The notes beneath the pieces are model-generated. The model did not search any database and was not told the DNA's origin. It saw only the letters and a list, made by a program, of their open reading frames with translations. From Carettochelys insculpta (lineage: Eukaryota; Chordata; Testudines; Carettochelyidae), in NCBI RefSeq assembly GCF_033958435.1, contig NC_134160.1, positions 8,481,001 through 8,545,000 on the forward strand: a stretch of 64,000 bases of DNA, given 5' to 3'. A program made the translations under genes and the position numbers. Shown here one piece after another: positions 24,668 through 34,897 of this stretch. Each line of letters begins with the position of its first letter. Positions within the stretch are counted from its first letter, which is position 1.

Positions 24668-25899
24668 CTGTAGGTAGCTCTTAATTTTTATTCTGGAAAA
24701 GCTTTGCTCCCCTGAAGCCACTCTAAGTGGGGTTGTCAGCAAAATCCTACTGCTACTGCTGTGTTTGGGAAGGTGCTGTCAAGGGGTTTAAGAAACTGAA
24801 GGGCTTGAAGGGCAGGCTGTGGTCCCTCAGGGATGAATTCTTGTAGCACCCGAAGCTGTTTCCTCCCTTTGTCTCTGTGCCTGCTACTGCTGGCTGTTGC
24901 ATGCTAGCTGGGGGTGTAGGTGTGTTGGAGTGCAGAGCTGGGGTGCACTGGACCCTGGATGAGGCATGAGGCATGAGGAGTTCAGGGGTTTGGGGTGCAT
25001 GGGAAGACCTGGGAGGGTGCTATGTCTGAATCCCCAATCTTTCTCCCCTCCCCTACACCCATCCCCACCTATAAGCCCTGCTCCTATTTCATTGATAAAG
25101 TCCCACTGCTTTCAGCAGGGCAGAGCCAGGTCCTTACTTTGGACAAAAGAAAAGAAAAGAAAATCAAATCAGCTCTTTAGGACAATTACGTTTTCTCCTA
25201 GTATCACAACTACTTACTACCTGCATCCACTGAACAACATGACCTGTGTGCAGCCTCAGGGTGTCTGACGTAAGCTCCTTTATCATAGCATTTCCTTTTT
25301 GGAGGCTGCTCAAACTATTCTAGCTAAGAGACCAAACCTGTATGGTAAAGACCTAAAACAAATAGAAAAGAAAAAAAGAAACAAAGATGGGACATTTGGG
25401 TGACACGGAGCCCTGTCTGTGCGTGCCCCATAATAAAGGAGAAAACTCAGATGGTTCTAATGATAGTTTGGCGTTTCACACAGTGCATGGGAGAGGCAGG
25501 ATTTTAAAACCTCAGGTTTCACAGGACTCACTTGAGAAGTAGCAGCCTAGATCTTTGACAGAGCTCAGTAGAAGGAACTCAGCTCTGCGGATCTCTACGC
25601 CTCTTTAACACACCACAAGCCCAGACTCTGATCTTAGTTACTATGGTGTAAACCCAGGGCAACTCCTTTGTCTCCAGTAGCTTTTACACTGGTGTCAAGC
25701 AGTGGTCCCAGTAAGCGAGCGTTTGCTCTTCTAGCCCCTATTGGTGCCCATTCTCTTTTTTCGGTGACAGTCAGACAGCTTTCCCCACCTTACGCAGAAT
25801 GGGGCTGTAGCACGTAGACTCTCATTAACTCCTTATGGTCCAAAAAGAAGATTCACTCAATCCCTATTGGCAATCAGCAGTGACACATGTGGGTGGCCA

Positions 25900-26110
25900 A
25901 ACCATATCCCAGAGCAGAAGGATTTTGCAGCAGACAGGGGAGCTCACTCAGGACTGGAAGGAAGTGGGTTCAAGTGCTGGTTCTGCCACTGATTCTCTGC
26001 ATGACTTGGGCAACTCCTTTGGTCGCACTGTGTCCCCGTTTCCCATCTAGCCAACGGAATAATGACATGACCTTATCACACAGCCGTGCTGTGAAATTAA
26101 ATACTTGGAA
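25900..26110 (+). repeat. MIR-like CORE-SINE
   Basis: The order ctcactcaggactggaag, gggttcaagtgctggttctg, ccactgattctctgcatgac, ttgggcaactcctttgg is the tRNA-like head and core of a MIR-type SINE. A diverged 3' part follows. Confidence 0.55.
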
Positions 26111-26438
26111 CAACAATGGGAGCAGTGTTAATACCCTAAACTAGATTCCAGCATCTCCCTCTTGCCCCTCCCAAGTGGTGGCATCTCTTTATGCTTCATC
26201 GTCTCCTATGTGTTATCTAAGAACGTGCCAAGACATGAGAAAAATTACAGGCCTGTTAGCTCTTGGATTACTCTTGGCAGGGCTGAGTTCTATTAGCGTG
26301 GGCAAAAATTGTAATGTATGAGTAACACTTGTCTGTGCAGGGGTTTTATTATTATTGGTTGTAGTTTGTGTTAAGTCAAAAGGACACACTCATAAAGCAG
26401 ATTTTGCTCCTGCTTACATTGGGACCAATCCAGAGTTA

Positions 26439-26700
26439 GGCCATGTCTACGTTACCTGGAAGATCAATCCACCCAGGGTTGATCTTCCAGGGTTCGATTT
26501 TGCACACCTGGTAGAGATGTGCAAAATCGACCTATCAGGGATCAGCAGTCCACCTGCGTACTCCTCCTGATCGTGAGGAATAAGGCAGGTTGACAGGAGA
26601 CACTCTCCCCTTGACCCTCCTCAGTGAGGAGGGCCAGGTAAGTCGACTGCAGATAAGTCAATTCCAGCTATGTCTTCCCTGCCTTGCATAGACCTAGCCT
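26439..26700. mobile_element. Harbinger-like MITE, 'GATCGACC' type
   Basis: TTA precedes GGCCATGTCTACGTTACC. The interior gttgatcttccagggttcga and gtagagatgtgcaaaatcga, then 'aagtcgactgcagataagtc', matches the class at 10645. The right terminus reads GCATAGACCTAGCC. Confidence 0.8.
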
Positions 26701-26921
26701 ATCTTGCGTAACTTTCACAAAGTAATTCCAAATGGAGACCCATGTAACTGGGCATAGAATCTGCTCCCAGGGAAAGTTCCTGACACCTTAGAGTCAGGGC
26801 AAGTCAGTATCACTACCTGATTCTCAGGCACTTTCCAAAACTGTTGAGTTTAAATAAAATTTTCTTTACCTGCTGTGGAGCAAAAGTGCTTAAGTAACTT
26901 TGGCACTGAATGACAGGTATC

Positions 26922-27041
26922 AGAGGGGTAGCCACGTTAGTCTGTAACCACAAAAACAACAAGAAGTCCTGTGGCACCCAACAGACTAACAAAAAATCTG
27001 TTAGCCTATAAGGTGCCACAGGACTCCTTTTTGTTGTTTTG
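26922..27041 (+). repeat. 'GTAGCCGTGTTAGTCTG' repeat, foldback form
   Basis: The copy starts gtatcagaggggtagccac. After 'aacaacaagaagtcctgtgg' it turns back on itself. From about 26995 the sequence gttagcctataaggtgcc, then acaggactcc, is the inverse of the first part. The two arms (about 26949-26988 and 26999-27040) can pair into a hairpin with a short loop. Confidence 0.8.
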
Positions 27042-27988
27042 GCACCTAAGTCTCATTGACTGTCAATGACATTTAAGCTCCTAAAGCCCTGATCCTCAGA
27101 GCTAAGGAGGCTCACAACTTACATTTGTTTCTATGGGAGTTTGGAACCAATATACTTTTGAGACTTAAGTCACTTTTGAAAACCAGACTTGGGCTCATTT
27201 TAAAAATTTGTCCCTTCAAAAAAAAGTAATCAAAAATTTGAATTTTGACATAGATAGATATAGATATATATAATTTTGTTATTTTCATTCAACCTTTTCA
27301 GTATTTTATATTTAATGTCACTGTGGGAAAATTATGTGATTATAGAAGAGGGATAAAAATCCTCCCACAGTATAACATTAAATAAGCAAGTTGCAGGGGA
27401 CGGACAGCTGCAGTGCAGGACAATCTATTTCGATGTTTAGCCCAATCTAGCAATGAAATCTGAAATCTGAAATCTGCGCATACTAGCAGAAACACATCAG
27501 CGTCTCCAGGTTAATTACCTATAGGCATAAGTAATGATTTGAATGTCTTCACTTGCAAACACCTTCGATGCAAATTCATGTGCAACCCCCGAGGGGTCTG
27601 TCTGTTTCGCTCATTGATGATGGGTGCAGAAGAACTTGTGTGTTTGTGTGTGTATTGGGTGGGGAGAGTAGTTTTTGTTGGGTCAGTCCATATGCAGACC
27701 TGGCATAAGCACAATGCAAGCAGACAAGCATGTTCTTCTGACCATCATGTAGTCTATAAACTATCCTTTCTGGCCCATGCTTTACAGCCTAAACACACAG
27801 GTGCATTCATGCTAAAAAAGTGATTCAATTTAAAGTACATGTCTAGGTCTTTCCCCAGAGATCTGCTGCCTTTCTTATCTCTCAGATCTGCCATCTTCCC
27901 AGTTGCAGCTTAACCCCTCCCACTCGGGGATTTTGGCCCCTCCCACCTGGCGGACAGGGTTAATACATAACCTGTCATGTTCAAGGTT

Positions 27989-28016
27989 GGGGGGGGGAGA
28001 GAGAGAGAGAGAGAGA
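27989..28016. repeat. G run and (GA)n microsatellite
   Basis: Nine G residues are followed by ten GA units, about 115 bp from the donor site of the linker exon. Confidence 0.95.
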
Positions 28017-28130
28017 ATTCCACCTCTCGTGAACTGTGCGAGGCAGATTCCCGCAGAATCTGGGACACATTGTCTGAGTCAGCCAAGAAATGTCCAGGCA
28101 GGTGAGTGCTAATGAACCCAATATGGTTAC

Positions 28131-28295
28131 CTTGTATTGGAGTCTGAGTCTGTGACCCAAAGTGACCAGGGGCACTCAGGGATCCTCGGGGGTTGGGAGT
28201 TGTTGGGGTAACTCGCATGGACTGCCGCAGACGTTCCAGGTCAGAATAGCGGTCTGTGAAGGGCTTGGTTTGGTCTTCTAGCTTTTGTCTGTGCC
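28131..28295 (-). CDS. RUNX3: RUNX3 linker exon after the Runt domain
   Basis: This 165-nt exon encodes the segment directly behind the Runt DNA-binding domain. The acceptor is CACAATGTTTCAG at 28296 and the donor CAAG|GTAACC at 28131. It opens with two bases that complete an Arg codon (A|GG) from the upstream exon, giving PREPRR then HRQKLEDQTKPF. The HRQKLED word is shared by the RUNX family. The exon continues DLERLRQSMRVTP and ends QTQTPIQ plus one base of a Gly codon. From memory the human RUNX3 exon is 162 nt and reads LERLRMRV, so this protein has Gln-Ser between LERLR and MRV. RUNX1 also has extra residues there, so a mammalian loss is as likely as a gain here. The frame is intact and splice phases agree on both sides. 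Confidence 0.96.
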
Positions 28296-29040
28296 CTGAA
28301 ACATTGTGAAAAAATCCGAGATTCAATCAGTTATCCTTTGGCCAGAACGTCCTTGTCAATAAAAAGCAAGCATGGTACACCGATTGACATTTGGGTCTTA
28401 TTACTTGTTTTGTGCTAGCATATAGAGGCCCCTATCTGAGGTCAGGTCCTGTTGTGCTAGGTGCGGTACAGACACATAATAAAAGACAGTCCCTGGCCCA
28501 AAGAGTTTACAACTCACATAGGAAGAGAGGGGAAACTGAGGCACAGGTGGAAGTGACTTGACCAAGGTGACCCAGCAATCGGTGGCGGAGCTAACAGGGG
28601 ACCGGGATGTGTGTCATTGTCCCCTTAGTTGCTTTTCGTGTTACAGGCGGTGCCTTTGCCAACTAACAGACTACACAGAGGCTGTTCTAGGCACAGGCAA
28701 GGTAGGCACTTGCCTGGGGAGGCATATCCAGGGCAAGCTGGGTCAGGAGCTATCTCCCACTAACCTGTCATGGTGCAGAATAGCTTTCCACATGCATTGA
28801 GCCATTCATTCGCAGTGCCTGTGTATGCTTCAATCTCATCCGTTTTGCAATGGGACCAGTCTGAACCATGTTAACAAACTGCTAATGCAGCCAGTGCACT
28901 TCCTGTGTTCATTAACGTGAATGCAGAGGCCTTGGCATGGCCCAGCCCACTAGGAGCCCCCCAGCCCAGCCCTCCCCAGGCTAGATGAGCTGGAGAAAGG
29001 GGATCCCCGCAAAGGGCAGGCAGTGAGCAAATAAGCGGCA

Positions 29041-29058
29041 CTCTCTCTCTCTCTCTCT
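29041..29058. repeat. (CT)n microsatellite
   Basis: This is a pure run of nine CT units. Confidence 0.95.
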
Positions 29059-29271
29059 GGACCCCATCTGCTCCTTGCCCTCGTCCACCTGGTCCTCTGT
29101 GCCGCCAAGCCCTACCTTCACCCCCTCTGCTCCTAACCGTCCAAGAGCCTTCTCCCCATTTCCCCTCAGGTTCTAACCAGCCTCCAACTCAGCTTTCCTA
29201 CTTGCAAAACCCAGCTCCATCCCTGCCAGAGTGAGGACAGGAAACCAGGTCTCCTGAGTCCTCACAACCTC

Positions 29272-29453
29272 CATAAGCAACAAGGGATCCTGTGGCACCT
29301 TACAGATTACCAGAAATGACCCGCATCTGACGAAGTGGGTCTTTGCCCACGAAAGCTTATGCTCATACATTTCTGTTAGTCTATAAGGTGCCACAGGACC
29401 CCTCGTTGCTTTTGCAGATCCAGACTAACACGGCTACCCCTCTGATACCTGGT
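29272..29453 (-). repeat. 'GTAGCCGTGTTAGTCTG' repeat, long foldback form
   Basis: Read on the minus strand it starts GTATCAGAGGGGTAGCCGTG and runs through the normal body (AAAGCTTTCGTGGGC region). It then ends with an inverted copy of its own 'agcaac...caccttacagatta' block at 29276-29318. The right arm is about 29363-29410. Arms of about 45 bp flank a loop of about 45 bp. Confidence 0.8.
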
Positions 29454-29751
29454 CCTCAGGCTCTACTGCGGCTCTGAGCTCATCTGGGAAGAGAAATGGA
29501 AGCAGACCCACATGATTTTAAACACCCTTTCTGGGGCCGGCCACCACACACCTGGGAAACATGCAAAGGACAAAGATGAATTAAAAGTATCTTCCCGGTT
29601 TGGCTCATGGCACAAAAACCAGAGGAAGCTTCATTCCCAGTACCCGGAGCTCCCAGGGAGCCAACCAGGCACAGAAAGTGAGGAAGGAAGTGGTGTGTAA
29701 AGTCACCACAGTGGGTGCCTGGAAAATTGGCTTTGATACAGGTATCAAAGG

Positions 29752-30052
29752 GGTCTCTGTGTTGAGTACACTAGACCTTAAAGTCGATCCTAGGTATGCA
29801 ATTCCAGATACGGCAATTGGATAGCTGGAATTGATGCCTCTACGAGCGACTTATCTGGACATCTCACTGAGGGAAATTGACAGGAGAAACTCTCCCTTTG
29901 ACCTCCCTTACTCTGAGTGAGAATGAGGAGTACTGGGTCAACAATCGAGCCCTGCTGGTTTGATTTTGCACGCCCCCGGTAGGCATACCAAATCAAACCC
30001 TGGAAGATCGACCCTGACCTGGGTCGATCTCCTGGCTAGTGTAGCTGCATCC
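29752..30052. mobile_element. Harbinger-like MITE, 'GATCGACC' type
   Basis: The left end is diverged (gagtacactagacc). The interior has aattccagatacggcaat, 'acctcccttactctgagtga' and 'gggtcgatctcctggctagt'. The right end CTAGTGTAGCTGCATCC is followed by TTA. Confidence 0.75.
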
Positions 30053-30059
30053 TTAGTGC

Positions 30060-30247
30060 GTGTCTACAAAAACAACAAGGAGTCCTGATTTATTTGGGCA
30101 TAAGCTTCCCTGGGCAAAACCCCACTTCATCAGATGCCAGCACATGAGTCCCTGCGGCCTGGGAAGGTTGGCGGGGGGATAAGTGGAGTAGGGTTTGCTG
30201 GGGGCAGGCTCTGGGAAGGAGTTTGGCAGCAGGAGTGTGGTGGAGGG
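30060..30247 (+). repeat. Dispersed repeat, left arm, plus GC-rich spacer
   Basis: The segments aaaaacaacaaggagtcctg and 'gcataagcttccctgggcaa', then ccccacttcatcagatgcca, are a copy of the GTAGCCGTG repeat lacking its head. A G-rich segment containing ggcaggctctgggaaggagt follows; the same phrase recurs at 31318-31337. A reversed copy of the repeat body follows at 30425. Confidence 0.65.
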
Positions 30248-30419
30248 CAGTGTTCCCTCTAATTTTTCCATCCAGGGGTGGATTAAATTTGCTATGTGCA
30301 CCACCAATTGAAACACACGCTGCCCATTGTGGGTGGCTGTTGGTGCTCTGCTGATCCGCTGGGCAGCAACTGAATCTCTCCTGAGCAGCTGTCCAAATGC
30401 TCAGCATACAGGAACACTG
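30248..30419 (+). mobile_element. hAT MITE, 'CAGTGTTCCCTCTAA' family, copy 6, perfect TSD
   Basis: The left end CAGTGTTCCCTCTAA and right end AGGAACACTG are intact. Both flanks are GTGGAGGG (30240-30247 and 30420-30427), an exact 8-bp duplication. At 172 bp it is the cleanest example of the family here and probably one of the youngest. Confidence 0.92.
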
Positions 30420-30424
30420 GTGGA

Positions 30425-30525
30425 GGGAAAGGGCGCATCTGACAAAGTGGAATTTTGTCCATTAAAGCTTAATGCCCATATAAATCTGTTACTCTTCAAG
30501 GTGTCACAGGACTCCATGTTGGCTT
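30425..30525 (-). repeat. Dispersed repeat, right (inverted) arm
   Basis: The segments 'cgcatctgacaaagtggaat', ttaaagcttaatgcc and 'tgtcacaggactccatgttg' are the reverse of the 30060 arm. The two arms bracket the G-rich spacer and the inserted MITE. Confidence 0.65.
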
Positions 30526-30934
30526 CGATACACAGTGTGTACTGTCTTGGGCATGACCTTTGCCTCTCTAGATCTCAGTTTTCTCATCTGTAAAATGGGA
30601 AGAATGTTCACCTGCTTCGCTGATACACTGCACCGACATGGAATGCTGGGAAAGTACTCTGAATGCACAGGCAGAAGCTGCTAGAACAGGGCAGTAATGA
30701 TTTAATTGATGCCAGTCAGCCCGAGGCTAAAGGAGCACTTGCCACACCCTTTTCACCTCTGACTGTATTAATCAGCATGAAACACCTTCTCTCTCTGGGC
30801 CAGATTCCAAACACAGTTACACCTGCGCACACCTGGAGTGGCTCCAGGGACCCGACGAGAAGTTTTCAATTTAAATCAGTGTAACTCTGCTCAGACTCTG
30901 GGCCCCACTCAGCACGTTCTCGGTCTGATGTGTG

Positions 30935-31108
30935 AGAACATCAGAACGGCCGCAGCGGGTTAGACTAAAGGTTCTTCTAGCCCAGTGTCCTGTCAGCTGA
31001 CAGTGGCCAGTGCCAGGTGGCCCAGAGGGAATGAACAGAACAGGTGATCATCAAGTGACCCATCCCCAGTTGCCCAGTCCCAGCTTCTGGCAAACAGGCC
31101 AGGGACAG
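30935..31108 (-). mobile_element. CR1 LINE 3' fragment, distal part
   Basis: The segments gaacatcagaacggccgcag, gtgtcctgtcagctgacagt and 'cagagggaatgaacagaaca' match the copy at 14565 block for block. It breaks after 'cttctggcaaacag' and resumes at about 31908. Confidence 0.85.
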
Positions 31109-31907
31109 GAGCGGCAGGTTTGCAGAAATGTTGGTGGGTGCCCAGAACCTCCAGATCCTGCATCCCTCTCCCACTCAAACTCCCCCCTCCCCGCATCTGC
31201 CTAAGACTCAGGGAGGGAGTTTGGGTCCTGGCTGCAGACTGTAAGCTCGGGCAGGAGATCGGCGATCAGGAAGGGGTGCAGGCTGGGACCTGAGGTGGCG
31301 GGGGGTGGAAGTGCCGGAGGCAGGCTCTGGGAAGGAGTTTGGGGTTAGGAAGCAGGGATGGAGAGAGAGGACGTAGACTCTGGAGGGACTGGGGTGGGTG
31401 CAGAAGTACAGGGGGAGAGGTGTGGGGGTCCCCATGTACCTGGGGGAGCGAGGGTCTCTGCACACTGCCGCCTGCTGGTAGCCCCACAGGGTTCCTTCCC
31501 CCGTGCCCCTGTGTGCTTCCCCCACATCCTCCACCTGCTGCCCCAGCATGCTCCCCCTGGCCCATCTGCTGCCCTTGTGTGTGTCCCTGGCCCATCTGCT
31601 GCCCCCAGATGCTCCCCCCCAGCAGCCCACTTGCTGTCCCTGGGTGATTTAAAACTGCCCCCTGATGCTGGCTCTGTTCCACTGCCAGCATGTGAGTCCC
31701 TGAGGCTCGAGAAGCAGTGGGGGTGTATGTCTGTGTGCTGCTCCAGCAGCTGCATGGGGGTGGGGGACAGGGTGAGAAATATACAGGGGCAGCAGGCAGG
31801 GCGGGGCAGAGACCTGACCCAAACTTTGGTGGAGCCAGACCCTGGGCCAGGAATATTCCTGGAGCGAGGGCACCACAGGCCTATACCACTTGCCGTCTAT
31901 GGCTTGG
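31109..31907. mobile_element. GC-rich insertion splitting a CR1
   Basis: About 800 bp interrupt the CR1. The left part has gttggtgggtgcccagaacc and the right part gcgagggcacca, a weak inverted pair. The middle holds G-rich words (ggcaggctctgggaaggag) and a degenerate tandem array at about 31500-31640 built on ctggcccatctgctgccc. Long open frames occur on both strands, up to 204 codons, because GC-rich tandem sequence lacks stops. I do not consider them genes. The element is probably a non-autonomous DNA transposon. Confidence 0.5.
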
Positions 31908-32062
31908 GATTCTATCCCGTCCCATCCCGGCTAGCAGCCACTAAGGGACGTCTCTTCTATGAATGTGTCTAGTTCTTTTTTGAACCCTGTTACACCCTGG
32001 GCCCTCGCCACATCCTCTGGCGAGGAGTTCCACAGGTCGGCTGTGTGCCTGATGTGGATCCC
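31908..32062 (-). mobile_element. CR1 LINE 3' fragment, proximal part
   Basis: This continues the CR1 begun at 30935: 'gaatgtgtctagttcttttt', tgaaccctgttacacc, then 'ctctggcgaggagttccaca'. It corresponds to 14850-14930 of the other copy. Confidence 0.85.
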
Positions 32063-32789
32063 ACTGCATCTGATGTGTATACCAGCCTGCCTGATGGACC
32101 AACACTGCACATCTGTGGCACCTGCCACCAAAGGATCTCAAAGCACTTTGCAAAGTTGGGCAGTCCTGGATTCTGTTCTCAGCTCTGCTACTGACTCTTT
32201 CTGCTACCTTCCCCTGCGTTGCCCCTGCTTTGAAATGGTGAGAACATACTTCTGACTCACAGCAGATCACAGCTGCACATTATCTGATGCAACAAGGGCA
32301 TGTAACATGCAAGGACTGAAATGTAACTTCAGTCGGCTTTTTAAAAAGGACTTTCTCACCTCTTAAAGGCGTTAAATTAACTGGCCCATATTTGCTCCCC
32401 CACACCCCTGTTCCCACCCACATATGAGTAGAGTATCTCAAGTTACAAGGTACAGCCCAGTAGAATGAAAGTAGCTCCCACACTTCCCTGGTACTGATCT
32501 GTGGCGTGCTGTTTTCCTATCTTGCATTGGTTTGTCTCCTCTCACTCATAGTCTGGCGTCTGCATTCTTAGTCTGCATTCTGTACATGGAACCCCACAGG
32601 TATGGAGGCCAAGTGTTTGCTGTGTTCCTGATGGGCATTTGAGTCAGCAAGCCTCACTTTGTAAAGTTCATTGTAAATTTCTAGTCTGCCATCGCTTACT
32701 GCTCGTAGTTATTATTACACTCAAACCTCATGCTTCGTGGGACATTGGCGACTTAGTTCAAAGGTTAATAAAAATAATAATTGGAGACA

Positions 32790-32970
32790 CGCATCTCCTA
32801 GAACTGGAAGGGACCTTGGGAGGTCATCTAGTCTGCTCCCTGGCCCTCTCGGTGGGACCAAGCACCATCCTGGACACCTATTTGCCCCAATCCCTAAATG
32901 GCCTCCTCAAGGACTGAGCTCACAACTCTGGGTTTAGCAGACCCATAATCAAACCACTGAGCTATCCCTC
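32790..32970 (-). mobile_element. CR1-type 3' fragment with tRNA-like tail
   Basis: The segments 'ctagaactggaagggacctt', 'ggtcatctagtctgctccct' and 'caaccactgagctatccctc', seen on the plus strand as 'caaaccactgagctatccct', match a common reptile LINE-derived repeat. It is related to the 20185 copy in its first 60 bp. Confidence 0.55.
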
Positions 32971-33203
32971 CCCCACAAACACAACCACTGAATAAGTGGC
33001 CAGAACTTCCTCTAAAATCCATAGCAATAACACCAATCAGTCCAAAGGTGGAATTTCCTCCTGACATTTGTCATAAAAGGGGCATCTGGGTGTTTCAACA
33101 GTATCAGGGAGACGGACAAAGTAATGAGATGAATGAAAATATTTCCATTTAAAAAATCAATATCCTTGTCCCTCTTTTCCTGCCCCTCCTTCTCCAGGGC
33201 TAA

Positions 33204-33484
33204 GGCTACACTACTGTTTCTATTTTGGGATACTTTTTTACACATTTGTATCTTGAAATAGAAACCACACAGCCAAACACTATGCTCAAAACAACCGAGC
33301 TATTTTGAGTGCAGTCTTTTGTTCCCAGTAACCCTTGTTAAATGAGGGTGACCGGGAAGTTTGAAATAGTCCGTAATTTCAAACCCTGGTGCAGTGTAGC
33401 CTATATGGGGCTCGAAATAAGGTCGCTCGGAATAACTTGGGTAACTTGCGTAAGTTATTTCAAGCTGGGGCTACAGTGTAACCC
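33204..33484. mobile_element. Harbinger-like MITE
   Basis: TAA then GGCTACACTACTG opens the element and CTACAGTGTAACC then CTA closes it. The interior has ttgaaatagaaacc and 'taagttatttcaagctgggg'. The inverted similarity may extend a few bases further outward (cagggcta and tagccctg). Confidence 0.7.
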
Positions 33485-33656
33485 TAGCCCTGCTGTTTTG
33501 CAGGCTCAAACTTAGTAACCCCAGACAGTGCATGGCAACCAGAAAGCAAAAAATGCTTAAAAATGGATTCCGAGCTATGTAGAAATGAACAAACATCAGT
33601 TCTATGCTACACAGGACCTTATACTGTGTTCAGCACAAAAATACTTGAGTCGCCTT

Positions 33657-33841
33657 CAACGTTCCCTCTGATCTTTTCCACCCATGTGTGGAATAAATTT
33701 TGTACGTGCAACAAGACATGCACAAATGCGCACCCCCAGGAGAAATGAAAATTCTAGCTGTGGGCACCCTGCTAATCAACTGGGCAGCATCTGAATCTCT
33801 CCTGAGCGGCCGCACAAGCGCACCGTTTACGGGGAGCATGG
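33657..33841 (+). mobile_element. hAT MITE, 'CAGTGTTCCCTCTAA' family, copy 7, with TSD
   Basis: The left end caacgttccctctgatc and right end acggggagcatgg are diverged. The flanks GTCGCCTT (33649-33656) and GTCACCTT (33842-33849) agree at 7 of 8 bases. Confidence 0.8.
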
Positions 33842-34832
33842 GTCACCTTCCAGCTGTGCATTAAGTAACATGACTGACACCTGCCATGCTCAGCCTCTCA
33901 CCCTCCTGCCAGGGAGAGCAGGGCATGCAGTGGCAGTTTGGCAGGATATTTTAGAAGTGGCTAGCAATTCTGGTCAAAAGAGGAAGACCATGGACAACGT
34001 GGAGAAGGTCTACTGAGACAGGAGGACAGCTAACTGGGGGTACTCCTGGAGCCAGCTAGAAGTTTTGTCCTGAGACAGAGTGAAGTGGAGGAGACTGGTA
34101 GACGACCTAGGCTCCCGCGGAGAACAAGGGTTAAGTAGTAGAAGTGATTCCAGGGACCTCACTTGGACATCTTAAAAGGACCTGGTTTCCAGATAGTGCT
34201 GAACACCTGCCTTCTGAAAATCTGGCCTCTTTAAGGTGTCTTGAGCTGAGCTCCCCCACGCCCCCACCAATGGAGCCACTTAAAACCCATAGTCACTTCT
34301 GAAACATGTAGGCCTGGATGAACAGCAGGGTCCTTCCACCCTACGAAACTGACAATGCTGAAGCCTGGTGACTTGGCATGGTTGGAAACCAGCTCCGTGA
34401 TACTCTTGTCTGGCTTTTTGACATTCTAGCTTGTGTTTGAAAGGTGCCGCGGTGCTGTTCCTATAGGCAGGGCTCATGTGTGCAAAACACATAGAAGAAA
34501 GAGACATATGAGTTTAAAACCCCCTCTAGCCTCTGCAAATAGTAAGCAGATTTTTGCTTTTGCATGCCCTGCGCTGCTGACGCTTCCTGTCGCTGGTCGC
34601 TATAGCTGGGAACGGCGGACTGCGACTGCATCATGCAAGAGCGGAGCCACTCGTAATGTGCTCCTTTCATGAGAACATCCTCAGTTTGTGATTTCTGCAG
34701 AAGCTCGTTTCATTAAAGCCCTTTGCCATCTAACCACACTCAGCACACAAAGGAAACCTACGCGGGCCAATTAACATGAGCACTGAGCCCTCGAGAAAAG
34801 GAGGGTAGTTTCCAAGGGCTGCAAATTCCAGG

Positions 34833-34897
34833 GCTTGCCCGAAGCCCATTGAAATCAGTGAGTCTTTCCATCGACTTCAAAGAGCCTTGGACCAGGG
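34833..34897. repeat. Old palindromic 'GAAGTCAATGGG' repeat
   Basis: The left arm gaagcccattgaaatcag and right arm atcgacttcaaagagccttgg are imperfect inverted repeats around a short loop. The same palindrome is better kept at 62369-62433. Confidence 0.5.

Noticed and set aside
31208..31972. Overlapping long open frames on both strands (up to 204 codons)
   Set aside because: They lie in a GC-rich insertion with degenerate tandem repeats, overlap each other in several frames, and encode low-complexity Pro/Gly/Arg-rich sequence with no recognisable domain.
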